Assembly: GCA_964484385.1 (NCBI GenBank) | Contig: CAZAFV010000006.1 | Location: forward strand, 1-64,000 | Length of the DNA stretch: 64,000 nucleotides | Direction of reading: 5' to 3' | DNA from: Poriferisodalis sp964484385 | GTDB lineage: Bacteria > Actinomycetota > Acidimicrobiia > Acidimicrobiales > Poriferisodalaceae | In this document: positions 43,001 to 52,700 of the stretch, piece by piece | How the letters are laid out: the number at the start of each line of letters is the position of its first letter | How positions within the stretch are numbered: position 1 is the first letter of the stretch | Translations under genes and position numbers: made by a program | The notes under the pieces: model-generated | Databases searched by the model: none | What the model saw: only the letters and a program-made list of their open reading frames with translations | Told to the model about the DNA's origin: nothing

Positions 43001-43703
43001 CAGTTTCCAGCAGGGCATGTTCGAGATCGCGCCCCACCAGCGGCGAGATCGTGGCGCTGCGGTGGCGACCGGGCGGCGCCAGCTCGCCGCTGGCCAGGAA
43101 GACGGGCACGGGCTCGTCACGCCCGCGCAGGCCGATCTCGCCCCGGGGCGTGTAGTCGACGATGCCGACCGTGGCCGCCTGCGTCGTCGGGCCCACCAGC
43201 ACCTCGTCGGCCTCGGCCAGCGTCTCCAACCGGCTCGCGATGTTGACCGTGTCGCCCATGGCGGTGTAGTCGCCGCCGGCTCGCAGCGCCCCCACCAGCA
43301 CCTCGCCGGTGTTGATGCCGATGCGGATCCGCAGGTCGAGATTGCGCTCGGCGTTGAAGGCCTCCAGTGAGCGCTGCATGCGGAAGGCGGCCCGCAGCGC
43401 CCGCTCAGGGTCGTCTTCATGCGCCGTCGGCGCGCCGAACAGCGCCAGGATCGCGTCGCCGATGATCTTGTCGACCGTGCCCCCGAAGGCGGTCACGTCG
43501 GCCACGAGCCGCTGGAAGCACTGGTCGATCAGATGCTTGATCTCTTCGGGGTCGGCGGCCTCGCTCATCGAGGTGAACCCGACCAGGTCGGCGAACAGCA
43601 CCGTGACGACGCGGCGCTCCTCGGTGGAGACGAGCAGGTTGCCGCAGGTATGGCAGAAGCGTGCGCCCTGCGGGACCTCGGTGGCGCACGCAGGACACTT
43701 CAT
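40020..43703 (-). CDS. Class III adenylate/guanylate cyclase with AAA ATPase and TPR array
   Basis: The product is 1227 aa. The N-terminus is a zinc ribbon (CPAC at 3-6, CHTC at 17-20). A class III cyclase domain follows (VTVLFADLVGFTSMSEAAD, GGTVDKIIGDAILALFG, GDTVNIASRLETLAEADEVL). The P-loop is GEAGMGKT near residue 250, with Walker B-like VVLLLSDVHW near 390. The rest is a helical, TPR-like region. This is the multi-domain architecture often seen in actinobacteria and cyanobacteria, in which the ATPase and TPR parts are thought to sense or scaffold. Metal Asp residues are present in FADLVGF and GTVDKIIGD. No target gene is obvious nearby. Confidence 0.9.
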   Translation of the reverse strand: MKCPACATEVPQGARFCHTCGNLLVSTEERRVVTVLFADLVGFTSMSEAADPEEIKHLIDQCFQRLVADVTAFGGTVDKIIGDAILALFGAPTAHEDDPERALRAAFRMQRSLEAFNAERNLDLRIRIGINTGEVLVGALRAGGDYTAMGDTVNIASRLETLAEADEVLVGPTTQAATVGIVDYTPRGEIGLRGRDEPVPVFLASGELAPPGRHRSATISPLVGRDLEHALLETAIDTAVARRRAGLCQIVGEAGMGKTRLAREAAHGATERHEAMVLESMALPYDETNPLRCLGDAIATAAGVNAGDSTVQATRRISSLVADVLRPTNNSGESQIVNYEEIDEITDVVLAVLGRVGSGDPAEIEWRAEATFRSLRRFLGAMTRRQPVVLLLSDVHWAEERLLSVLEQLLAALANQPFVVITTARWNVDEQRWTVPPGRHSTVVLNLDPLSREATAELAAELLGGSAPAYLADQLYERSGGNPFFLEEMCVLLRESGVVGPGARPDHEERSLAEMPDTLRGLVAARLDTLSSPERRLVDAASVLGGGGSTSELLEMTAATNPDTSAESDSATFQRLVDKDIFTSEADVWTFRSDVVRDVAYSMLTKTDRAERHLDVALWLAQNRDDPASDSVGVIADHFASAVEMGADAGQPGASKTAADPESFEGGMTEVAIEWLGRAGKWAAARDSHYAAAQFYRRAIEMLGDADPRLIDMALGRAAARLRLGELHGAHADAELARALATLNGNRLAAAHGLRVLGEVALAGDEHTAADKLLADALDQFRTLGEVREAAESLRLRGLASLRAGEYARADRYINEANGTFGHLGDESGVAWCLQNLAWLSFEQGLIEEAGDRITTAIERFGDLGDTVGLATAEGLLAFLRFHAGDRDEAEELATSVHAIAHERGERFTEAMMDLLLGSLSLWSGRAADAVERAKAAEQVFRDVHSDFGEVQAMGLLGRAYAAVGELQRSRAMLAECLQRANDMPGQPLEGFARAVRAGAAVQMGQPEMVSEDLARAGWEQSADQRPREPGRGPDQTAVIGQRDLDVSLGLALAQLGQAEDAIAALEAVPTADLPSTYLHSCLAIAYAAAGRTVDALEQSRFAMASGTGTYVDVRNALVARALAHARDADLPAMEAAFEQVMILTEATDSRLSQTVVRLARAIGHECFDAPDTAALRSEAEVGIAQLGARPTGWETAFRLAAGLEAAAPVITGPLPEAIPFPGLMDS

Positions 43704-43745
43704 CGCGGCATTCTAGAAACGACGCCTCAATCAGGCTGAAACCCG

Positions 43746-46286
43746 CTATTCGTGGGCGATCGCGTCCAGGATCTCCATGCGCCCGGCGCGGCGGGCCGGC
43801 AGCACTGCTGCCAGCAGACCGGCCAGCCCCGCCACCGCGATGTAGACGGCCAGCGTTGCGTAGGGCACATCGACGGTGGTGATGAAGGAGTCGGGCGTGG
43901 CCAGCGAACCGGCCACACCCAGCACGGTGCCGACTACCACGCCCATCAGGCCGCCGAACGTGGCGACGATCGCCGCTTCCCAGCGCACGGCCCGCCGCAG
44001 CTGCCGCCGGGTCATGCCCACGGCTCGCAGGAGGCCGATCTCACGGGTGCGCTCGAACACCGACAGCGCCAGCGTGTTGGCGATGCCGATCAGCGCGATC
44101 ACGAACGACAGGCCCAGCAGAACCGTGATCACCGCGAAGATCGAGTTGACCAGGCTCTGGTTGGCTTCGCGGAACTCGACCCGGTTCTCGCCGATCACGC
44201 CGGGATAGCGGTTGACCACCTCGGCGAGCGCGACCTGGCTGCTCTCGGCGTGGCCAGCTTGAGCCACCGCAGTGCCGAAGCGGTAGTCACGGCGGCCGAA
44301 ATGCTGCTCCCACAAGGCGTTGTCGATGAGCCAGTTCCCGTAGATGGCCGCGTCGGCGAAGATCGCCGTCACGGTCAACGTGACCGTCTGGTTGTCGGGG
44401 AACGTCGCCTCGAGCGTGTCGCCGACGGCGACGCCGAGATCTCCGGCGGGGTCGACGTGCAGCGCGATGCCGGTGAGAGGATCACCGCTCGTCATCGACC
44501 CGGAGATCACATCGCCGTCCATGTGGCGCTCCACCGTGTCGAAATCGGCAGTGACGACATCACGGCTGTCACCGCCCACGACCATCCCGCCGAACGCCAC
44601 CCGGTAGCCGACGACACTCTCGATCTCGTCGCGATCTTCGAGGTCGCCGAGCAGCTGCGCCGGAAAGCCAGTCGCAGGATCGAACGGCGATGCTTCGCTG
44701 CGGACGAAGTAGTCGGCCCGCACGGCGTCGCCGAGGACGTCGGCGATCGTGTTGCTCACCGAGGCGCCGACGACCGACGTCGTTGCCATCAGCGTCACGC
44801 CGATCATCAGGGCGCCGGCGGTGGACGCCGTGCGCCGAGGGTTGCGGGCGGCGTTCTCGCGCGCCAGCCGGCCCGGCATTCCGAACAGGGCCTGGATGGG
44901 CCGTCCCAGCACGCGCACCACCGGCCGCGCAATCGCCGGACTGGCCACGTTGAGGCCCACGAAGGTGACGAGCGCGCCGATGCCCGTCAGCGCGAGCACC
45001 GCGGCGGTGCTGCCGACCCCGGCCATGCCCAGCGCCAGGCACACCACGCCCGCAGCGGTGACGGCTCCGCCCACGGCGACCCGTCGGCGCCACCCGCTGC
45101 GCTCGATGCGGTAGTCATGCGCCAGTGCGGCAATCGGCGTGATGCGGCGCGCCCGCATGGCAGGCACGATCGAGGCGATCATCGTGACGCCCAGACCGAT
45201 CACCAATGCCAACACGACGGTGCGCGGCCGCAGCACCAGCGGCCCCGACGGCAGGCCGAAGCCGCTCGCACGGATGGCCGCCCGCATGACGAGGCTGACC
45301 AGCATGCCGACGGCGATGCCGATCGCGGTGCTGAGCAACCCCACGATCGCCGACTCGACCACGATCGAGCGCGACACCTGCTTGGGCGTCACGCCGATGG
45401 CCCGCCACAGCCCGATCTCGCGCACCCGTTGAGTGACGACAATCTGGAACGTGTTGTTGATGATGAACGCCGACACGAACACCGCGATGAATGCGAACAC
45501 CAGCAGGATCGTGGTGAAGATGTTGAGGACGTTCTGGAACTGCTCGGTCTGCTCCTCGGCGGCAACCTCCTGGGTGATCACCTCGTAGTCAGCACCCACC
45601 GCCTCGCCGATTGCCGCGCGGACCTCGGCGACATCGGCGTTGACGAGCACGCGTATCTCGGCCAGCCGGTCGCCGAAGCCCAGGAACTGCTGGGCGGTGT
45701 CGGTGTCGAACACCGACATCGTCTGGCCGAGGCTGGTGTTGGTGTCGGGCGAGCCGAAGTTGAAGATGCCGACCAGCTCGAACGGCTGCGAGCGAACCGG
45801 CCCGTTGATGTCGTAGGTCTCGCCGACCCGCAGGTCGTTGTTCGTCGCCGTCGTCGCGTCGACGACGAATTCATGACCCCGCGGTTCGGTTCCCTCGATG
45901 AGGAAGAAGACCCGCGACGAGAAGTTCATACCCAGCGTGGGCGGTCCCTGTGGCCTGATGGCATTGCCCTCGCCGTCCACGATGACGACGTTGCGCGCCT
46001 GCACGGTGCCCGACGCCTCGACCACGCCGTCAATCGCCGCGACCTCGTCGAGCAGCGAATCCGGGATGGTCGGGCGGTCGGCTTCGTTGCCGATCTCCTG
46101 CGCGGCCCGCACCGTCAGGTCGGTCTCGCCGGCAATGTCCTGCGCCAGGTCGCCGAAGGTCGAGCGCAGGCTGTCGGTGAGCGCGAACGTGCCCACCACG
46201 AACGTCACGCCGGTCACCACAGACAGCGTGGTGAGCGCGAAGCGGATCTTCTTGTCGAGCAGATTCCGCAGGGCGAGCTTCAGCAC
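43746..46286 (-). CDS. FtsX-like ABC transporter permease, copy 2
   Basis: The product is 846 aa. It starts MLKLALRNLLDKKIRFALTT, the standard FtsX/MacB amino-terminus. A first TM, a large extracytoplasmic domain, three TMs (ILLVFAFIAVFVSAFIINNT, then VTQRVREIGLWRAIGVTPKQ) and a second such module follow, with VFERTREIGLLRAVGMTRRQ near the end. Two FtsX domains are present. It is paralogous to the gene just upstream and forms with it and the ATPase an exporter of MacB/LolCDE type, probably for a lipid, lipoprotein or peptide. The cyclase gene starts 42 bp downstream. Confidence 0.92.
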   Translation of the reverse strand: MLKLALRNLLDKKIRFALTTLSVVTGVTFVVGTFALTDSLRSTFGDLAQDIAGETDLTVRAAQEIGNEADRPTIPDSLLDEVAAIDGVVEASGTVQARNVVIVDGEGNAIRPQGPPTLGMNFSSRVFFLIEGTEPRGHEFVVDATTATNNDLRVGETYDINGPVRSQPFELVGIFNFGSPDTNTSLGQTMSVFDTDTAQQFLGFGDRLAEIRVLVNADVAEVRAAIGEAVGADYEVITQEVAAEEQTEQFQNVLNIFTTILLVFAFIAVFVSAFIINNTFQIVVTQRVREIGLWRAIGVTPKQVSRSIVVESAIVGLLSTAIGIAVGMLVSLVMRAAIRASGFGLPSGPLVLRPRTVVLALVIGLGVTMIASIVPAMRARRITPIAALAHDYRIERSGWRRRVAVGGAVTAAGVVCLALGMAGVGSTAAVLALTGIGALVTFVGLNVASPAIARPVVRVLGRPIQALFGMPGRLARENAARNPRRTASTAGALMIGVTLMATTSVVGASVSNTIADVLGDAVRADYFVRSEASPFDPATGFPAQLLGDLEDRDEIESVVGYRVAFGGMVVGGDSRDVVTADFDTVERHMDGDVISGSMTSGDPLTGIALHVDPAGDLGVAVGDTLEATFPDNQTVTLTVTAIFADAAIYGNWLIDNALWEQHFGRRDYRFGTAVAQAGHAESSQVALAEVVNRYPGVIGENRVEFREANQSLVNSIFAVITVLLGLSFVIALIGIANTLALSVFERTREIGLLRAVGMTRRQLRRAVRWEAAIVATFGGLMGVVVGTVLGVAGSLATPDSFITTVDVPYATLAVYIAVAGLAGLLAAVLPARRAGRMEILDAIAHE

Positions 46287-46304
46287 TGCTTCACCTGACT
46301 CGCG

Positions 46305-48887
46305 CTACTCGTCTGCGATGGCGTCGAGCACGTTCATCCGGCTCGCCCGGAATGCCGGGAACAGCGCAGCGATCAGCCCGAACGCCACCGAGATGACCAG
46401 GAAGAACACCAGCTGCGCGGCCGGAATCGAAACAGTGTCGATGATGTCGTCGGGGATCGCCGCCGAGGTGGCCAGGCCGAACGCCCCACCCAGCACCACG
46501 CCCACCACGGCGCCGTACAGCGACACGGCGGCAGCCTCCCAGCGGATCATGCGCCGCATCTGCCGACGGGTCATGCCGACCGCTCGCAGCAACCCGATCT
46601 CGCGGATGCGCTCGAACACCGACAGCGTGAGCGTGCTCACGATGCCGATCAGCGCGATCAGCAGGGCGAAGCCCAGGAACACATTCACCAGCACGAGCAC
46701 GGTGTTCAGGTTCGATTCGATGCTCTCCTGGAACTCCTGACGGTCTTCGAGCACGGCCTGTGGGTAGCCGGTCATCACCTCGTCGATGGCGGCGCGAGCG
46801 GCCTCGGGGTCGTCGATGTCGGAGCGCACCAGCACGATGTCGTCGAAGGCAGTGGTTGCCACCTGCTCATACAGGGCGCTGTCGATGATCCAGTTGCTCC
46901 AGAAGGCGCTGCCGTCGAAGATGGCCGTGACCGTGACCGTACGGCGGTCTCCGCTGACGAAGGTCAGGTCGACCTCATCACCGAGCGCGAGACCTTCGTC
47001 TCCGGCGACGTCGCTGTGTATCAGCAGCCCGGTCTGGGGGTCGAAGCCGTCCAGCGTGCCTTCGGTCACGTCGATATTGACCACCGCGCCGAGGTCGCTG
47101 ACCCTGGCGGCGGTCAGCGTGGACTGCACCACCGTGGCCCGCACTTCAGTGCTGCTGGATTCGATCTGCACGAGATCGAAATCGAATCCCACTGGTGTGC
47201 CGATGCCGGCGGCGCGGATGTCGGAGCTGAGCGTCTTCGGCAATCCGGCCTGCGTGTTCACGCTCACGATGAAATCGGCATTCACTGCGCTGGCCAGGCG
47301 GTCGCCGAAGGACACCTTGAGGGACTGCCCCACGATCGACACCATGGTCACTAAGGCCAAGCCGATCGTGAGCGCCACCGCAGTGGCGGAGGTGCGCCGC
47401 GGGTTGCGAGCGGCGTTGGCACGGGCCAGCCGACCCGAGATCGGCATGATCCACTCCAGCGGTCGCGCCAGCAGCGACACCACCGACCTGGCCACCAGCG
47501 GGCTGAGCACCGACACTGCCACGAAGGTGATCGCGGCGCCGGCGCCGAGCGTGCTGAGCTGCGGCGTCGCACCGTCGAAGTCGCCGAACAGGCCGAGACC
47601 CGTCAGCACCAGACCGATGGCCAGCAGCACACCGCCGCTGGCCAGCCGCTTCCAGCCGAGGCTGGCACGCTCTTCGCTGGTTGTGCCCTCCGACAGACCC
47701 GCCACCGGCGAGATGCGCGAGGCCTTGATGGCGGGCACCAGAGATGCCAACACCGTGAAGCCCACACCCACCGCCACCGCCCACAGCACGGTGCGCAGCG
47801 TCAGCGGCAGCGAGCCTTCGGGCAGCGAGGCCCCGAGCGCGTTGAACAGGCTCTTGATCCCGAGCGCGCCCAGTATTCCCAGGCCGAGCCCGGCCACCGA
47901 GGCGATGACGCCGATGATCGCCGATTCGGTCAGCACCGACATGCGCACTTGCAGGGGTGTGGCACCGACAGCCCTCAGCAGCGAGAGCTCCCGCACCCGC
48001 TGGCCCAGCACAATGTTGAACGTGTTGGAGATGATGAACATGCTGACGAACAGCACGATGAATGCGAAGACCAGCAGGATGGTCTGGAACGGCCCGATGA
48101 AGGTCTCGGTGGCGTCGCTGAATTCCTCTTCGGAGTCGGCGGCGGTGATCACCTCGACGCCGTCGGGCAGTACGGCTTCGATGCGGGTCTGCAGCTCGGC
48201 GATGTCGGCGCCTGCTTCGGCCCGCACGCTGATCACGGTGAACTCGCCGGGGTAACCCAGCACTTCCTGGGCTGTCGCCGTGTCGAACAGCGAGAAGATG
48301 GCGCCGATGCCGGCATTCTCGGGAAAGCCGAACTGCGCTGCGCCCGTCAGTGTGAACTCGCGCGGACCGGTGGGTGTCACCACCTGGTAGGTGCCGCCGA
48401 GCTCGAAGTCGTAGCCGTCGTCTTCGAACGTGGTGATGTCGATGGCGAACTCGCTGCCGCCGACGGGCCAGCGGCCCTCCATCAGGTAGAACTGGCTCAG
48501 CGACTCGTCTTCGAGCCAGTTCGTGCCGGCCACCGGCGGCCCGAAGGTGGTGACGGCTTCGCCGCTGCCGTCCACCGGGATCACGCCGTCGACGAACAGT
48601 CCGCCCTTGGCGATCTCCACGCCGTCCACCGCGGCGATGTCGTCGACGAGGTCGGCGGGCACGGCGGGTGCCACGGCTTCGGTGATCTCGCCGAACGGCA
48701 GCTCGCCGCGCACCGTGTAGTCGGTGCCGGTGTTGATGTCCTCAGCGAGCTGGTCGAAGCCCGAGCGCAGCGAGTCGGCCGTCACGAACGACGCCACCAC
48801 GAAGGCCACGCCGATGACGATGGTGCTCGCGGTCAGCGCAAAGCGGACCTTGTGCGCGAGCAGCGATTTGATGCCGAGTCGCAGCAT
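46305..48887 (-). CDS. FtsX-like ABC transporter permease, copy 1
   Basis: The product is 860 aa, starting MLRLGIKSLLAHKVRFALTA. The layout is the same as in the neighbouring permease: a first TM, an extracytoplasmic domain of about 200 residues, FtsX core (FIVLFVSMFIISNTFNIVLG, then RELSLLRAVGATPLQVRMSV), and a second FtsX module ending FERIREIGLLRAVGMTRRQM. The pair probably arose by duplication. It begins 3 bp after the ATPase stop and ends 18 bp before the second permease gene, so all three are one operon. The two permeases could form a heterodimer. Confidence 0.92.
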   Translation of the reverse strand: MLRLGIKSLLAHKVRFALTASTIVIGVAFVVASFVTADSLRSGFDQLAEDINTGTDYTVRGELPFGEITEAVAPAVPADLVDDIAAVDGVEIAKGGLFVDGVIPVDGSGEAVTTFGPPVAGTNWLEDESLSQFYLMEGRWPVGGSEFAIDITTFEDDGYDFELGGTYQVVTPTGPREFTLTGAAQFGFPENAGIGAIFSLFDTATAQEVLGYPGEFTVISVRAEAGADIAELQTRIEAVLPDGVEVITAADSEEEFSDATETFIGPFQTILLVFAFIVLFVSMFIISNTFNIVLGQRVRELSLLRAVGATPLQVRMSVLTESAIIGVIASVAGLGLGILGALGIKSLFNALGASLPEGSLPLTLRTVLWAVAVGVGFTVLASLVPAIKASRISPVAGLSEGTTSEERASLGWKRLASGGVLLAIGLVLTGLGLFGDFDGATPQLSTLGAGAAITFVAVSVLSPLVARSVVSLLARPLEWIMPISGRLARANAARNPRRTSATAVALTIGLALVTMVSIVGQSLKVSFGDRLASAVNADFIVSVNTQAGLPKTLSSDIRAAGIGTPVGFDFDLVQIESSSTEVRATVVQSTLTAARVSDLGAVVNIDVTEGTLDGFDPQTGLLIHSDVAGDEGLALGDEVDLTFVSGDRRTVTVTAIFDGSAFWSNWIIDSALYEQVATTAFDDIVLVRSDIDDPEAARAAIDEVMTGYPQAVLEDRQEFQESIESNLNTVLVLVNVFLGFALLIALIGIVSTLTLSVFERIREIGLLRAVGMTRRQMRRMIRWEAAAVSLYGAVVGVVLGGAFGLATSAAIPDDIIDTVSIPAAQLVFFLVISVAFGLIAALFPAFRASRMNVLDAIADE

Positions 48888-48890
48888 GTA

Positions 48891-49637
48891 TCAAGCGCCG
48901 AGCTGGTTCATGTGTGCGCGGATGCGCTCGGGTGTGGGGTCTTCGAGCTCGTCGACGATCTTGCCGTCCACCAGGAACACCACCCGGTCGGCGTATGAGG
49001 CCGCGACGGCGTCGTGCGTCACCATCACGATGGTTTGGCCCATCTCGTCCACGGCGTTGCGCATGAAGCCCAGGATCTCGGCGCCCGTGTTGAGATCGAC
49101 ATTGCCGGTGGGCTCGTCGGCGAAGATCACCTGCGGCTGGCCGGCCAGCGCCCGTGCCACCGCCACGCGCTGCTGCTGGCCGCCCGACAGCTCGCTGGGC
49201 CGGTGCTTGAGGCGGTCGGCCAGGCCGGTGGCGCTGACCACCTCGTCGACCCAGTCGGTGTCGCCTTGGCTGCCAGCGAGGTCCATCGGCAGCATGATGT
49301 TCTCGATCGCGGTCAGCGTCGGGACGAGGTTGAACGCCTGGAACACAAACCCCACGTTGTCGCGGCGCAGCAGCGTGAGGTCGCGTTCGGACAGCGTCGA
49401 CAGGTCGATCTCGCCGATCAGCACCTGCCCTTCGGTCACCCGGTCGAGCCCTGCCATGCAGTGCATCAGCGTCGATTTGCCCGAGCCCGATGGTCCCATG
49501 ATGGCGGTGAACTGGCCTTGCTCGAACGTGACGTTGATGGCGTCGAGCGCGCGCACCGCAGTGTCGCCCGAGCCGTAGATCTTCGTCGCTGCGACGGATC
49601 TCGCCGCTGCACGCGTGGGTGGAGCCGCGACAGACAT
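48891..49637 (-). CDS. ABC transporter ATP-binding protein (LolD/MacB type)
   Basis: The product is 248 aa from the ATG at 49637, preceded by GGGAGG. The frame is open 15 codons further up without family match. Walker A is MGPSGSGKST, followed by LMHCMAGLDRVTEGQVLIGE, VFQAFNLVPTLTAIEN (Q-loop), signature LSGGQQQR, Walker B VIFADEPTGNVD and switch His in MVTHDAVAASYAD. FQAFNL and DEPTGNLD-like spacing are typical of the MacB/LolD group. It heads the exporter operon with both FtsX permeases. Confidence 0.94.
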   Translation of the reverse strand: MSVAAPPTRAAARSVAATKIYGSGDTAVRALDAINVTFEQGQFTAIMGPSGSGKSTLMHCMAGLDRVTEGQVLIGEIDLSTLSERDLTLLRRDNVGFVFQAFNLVPTLTAIENIMLPMDLAGSQGDTDWVDEVVSATGLADRLKHRPSELSGGQQQRVAVARALAGQPQVIFADEPTGNVDLNTGAEILGFMRNAVDEMGQTIVMVTHDAVAASYADRVVFLVDGKIVDELEDPTPERIRAHMNQLGA

Positions 49638-49712
49638 GAAGCCTCCCGGAGAGGTTGCAGACCAGCGCGCAACTCTACGCACGCCGACCTGCCGCCCATG
49701 TTCAGGTTTTTC

Positions 49713-52700
49713 TCAGATTCGCAGCGTGGGACCCCGGTATCCGGCGGTGAAGCCGTGCTCGATCAGGGTGTCGTGGATGGGATGCTCGGCTGCGGGGCCG
49801 GCGTCGATGCGGGCGAGCTCGACCTTGGCGAGCCGGCCGTCGGCGAGTGCCTGACGCAGGGCGCCGATCCAGCGCAGATCGTCTGCTGCGTGCACGAAGG
49901 TGTGCAGGGTGCGCCCGCCGCGGTCCAGCGCCACGAGCGGCGCGCCGTCGGCCAGCACCACGTGCGCGCCGGCCGTGCGGCTGGGCCGGCCCTCGCTGGG
50001 CGGCCAGCCGAGCGCGGCGCCGTACGGCTGGGCCGGATCAGCCGCGGCCAGCACCACGACATCGGCCGAGCGTTCGCTGCGGTCGTGCGGGAGCTCGGGT
50101 GTCGCGTGGCGGTCGGTGTGTAGGGGTTGCTGCCCGCGGTAGTCGCGCAGGCGCTCGACTGCTGCGGCGGTGGCGAACTGTGCCGCGCCGAGACCCTCCA
50201 CGAAATGGCCGCGCCGCACGCTGCCGCGTTCTTCGAGCGCCCGCAGGATGCCGTAGGCCGCCGCGAAACCTCCCGTGTGGCCTTCGGCCAGCACGCCGGG
50301 GCGCGTGACGATGCCGTGCCGCTCCAGCAGCGCTTGCGCGCCGCCGTGCGCACGCTCGGTGGGCGACGGCGCCGGCTCGCGCAGCAGCGAGGTCAGCGAC
50401 CAGCGGCCCGCCGCACTCGGCGGCCCGCCGCTGCGCAAGCGACCGGGGCGTCGACGGGCCGGGCCCGAACGCGTGAGCACGCCCGACCGACCGCGGCGCG
50501 CGCCCTGTCGAGCGCCTGCGGCTCGGCCAGCGCCGGAAGATCGGGCGCTTGACTTGCGGCTGCGGCGGGGACCGAGTGCTCGCAGCGGGGCAAGCGTGTC
50601 GTTGGTGACCAGCCCTGCCCATACCAAATCCCACAACGCAGCCAGCACCCGCTCAGACAGGCTCGCCAAGTCTGCGGGCCGTGCCGGGGCGGCGGACTGC
50701 TGTGCGAGCGCTCGCCCATCGGGTGCACTATCCGCCGACTCAGCGGGAGATGCCGCTCTGTCGCCTGGCCCATCGCTGTGAGCGGTCGCGGCGTGGGCGG
50801 CGCTGAGGAGGTCAGGCCAGAAGGCGGCGCCGTACTCGGCAAGGTGGGCGAGCACTGCTGCGGCGACGGGATCGTCGGGCCCGTCTTCGGTCGGCGGTGC
50901 CAGGGTGGCGATCTCGTCGCGCCAGTAGAGACGGATGCGGCCGTCGTTGGGGCCGAGCGAGCCTGCACCGATCCACACCAGCTCGCCGCTCGCCAGCAAC
51001 GCGTCCAGATCGGCACCGCTGTAGCGGGCGACACGTGCGGGCAGCACATCGGTCTCCAGGATCGAGGCGGCCACCGGTGCGCCCGCGAGCTGCGTGATGG
51101 CGTCGGCCAGCGCATCGGCACCACGCCGCGGCCGGTCGATGCTGTGCCACGCCGCCAGGAAGCGGGCATACGCCTCGGGCGGCACCGGCTCCACCTCGCG
51201 GCGCAGCCGTGCCAGCGAGCGCCGCCGCACTGTTCGCAGCACCGACGTGTCGCACCATTCGGTGCTGGTGCCGTCGGGCCGGAACGCTCCCCGGGTGGCC
51301 CGCTTGGCGGTTTCCAGCCGGTTGAGCGCCGCAGTCACGCGCACGATTGCGATGCCCAGCCGCTCGGCAACGGCGTCGGCCTCGAATGGCACATGCGTGG
51401 ATGCGAAGCGGGCCACCAGCTCGTCGAGCGGATCGGTACCCGGCGTCAGCACGTCGACGGTCAGCGCAGCGGGCAGACCCACGGGCAAAGCACACCCCAG
51501 CGCATCCCGGTACCGGGCGGCGTCCTCCACTGCCACATACCGGGTCTCGCCCGCCACCCGCAGCTCAACAGCACGACGCTCGGCCACCAGCTCAGCCAGC
51601 CAGCCTTCGCCCGGCGCACTCGGCTCGCAGCGGTGCATGACCTCCAGCGCGGTGAGGTCGCCGACTCGGCTCAGGACGTCGGCGAGCTCGTCTGCGCTGC
51701 GAGCCCGGCGTCCGTCGGCCAACCGCTGCAGCTCCAGCTCGAGCGTGGCGAGCACCTCCGCATCGAGCAGCTCCCGCAGCTCCTCGGCGCCGAGCAGATC
51801 GGCCAGCAGGTCGCGGTCGAGCGCCAGCGCAGCGGCACGCCGTTCGGCCAGCGGCGCGTCGCCGCCGTACATGAACACCGAGATCCAGTCGAACAGCAGG
51901 CTCTGCGCCATCGGCGAGGCACCGTCGGTGTCGACGGTGACCATGCGGATCTTGCGCGACCGGATGTCGGACAGCACCTCGGCCAGTGCCGGCACGTCGA
52001 ACACTTCCTGCAGGCATTCCCGCGACGTCTCGAGCAGCATCGGGAAGCTCGGGTACTTGGCCGCCACCTCCAGCAGGCCGGCCGAGCGCTGGCGCTGCTG
52101 CCACAGCGGCACCCGCTCGCCGGGCCGACGGCGAGGCAGCAGCAGCGCCCGGCCCGCGACTTCCCGGAAGCGCGAGGCAAACAGGGCCGTCGAGGGCAGG
52201 TGACTCACGATGGCGTCGCGCACCTCGTCGGGATCGAGCGCCAAGTCCGTCGCATCCAGCACGGGCGCGCCGCTGGTGCCCGGCGAGTCCCACGCAGACC
52301 CGTTGCCAGCCGCGCCTGCTCCGTCGTGGCCGGGCGACCAGACATCGGGCAGCCGCAGCACGATCCCGTCGTCGCTCCACAGCAGCTCGACGCCGCCCAT
52401 GCCGTTGACGTCCCCGCTGCCAGCGGCCTGCTCGGCGAGCTTGGCCTGCAGCGCGATCCCCCAAGGGGCATGCACCCGGGCGCCGAATGGCGTGAGGATG
52501 CAGATGCGCCAGTCGCCGATCTCGTCGCGGAAGCGCTCCACCACGATCGTGCGGTCGTCGGGCACCGCACCGGTCGCCGCCCGCTGCGCGTCCAAGTAGC
52601 GCAGCACGTTGACCGCGGCCGAGCGATCGAGGCAGTTCTCACGCTGCAGCTGTTCCACGAGCCGAGCGGTCGGCTCCGCTGCCTTCGAGGCCCGACGCGG

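Noticed and set aside
39909..43370. Very long plus-strand open frame (over 1100 codons)
   Set aside because: Mirror of the cyclase-ATPase gene. Its His/Gln/Arg/Gly-rich translation is what antisense of GC-rich coding DNA gives.
43752..46298. Long plus-strand open frame opposite the second FtsX permease
   Set aside because: Antisense shadow; the opposite strand has clear TM segments and FtsX motifs.
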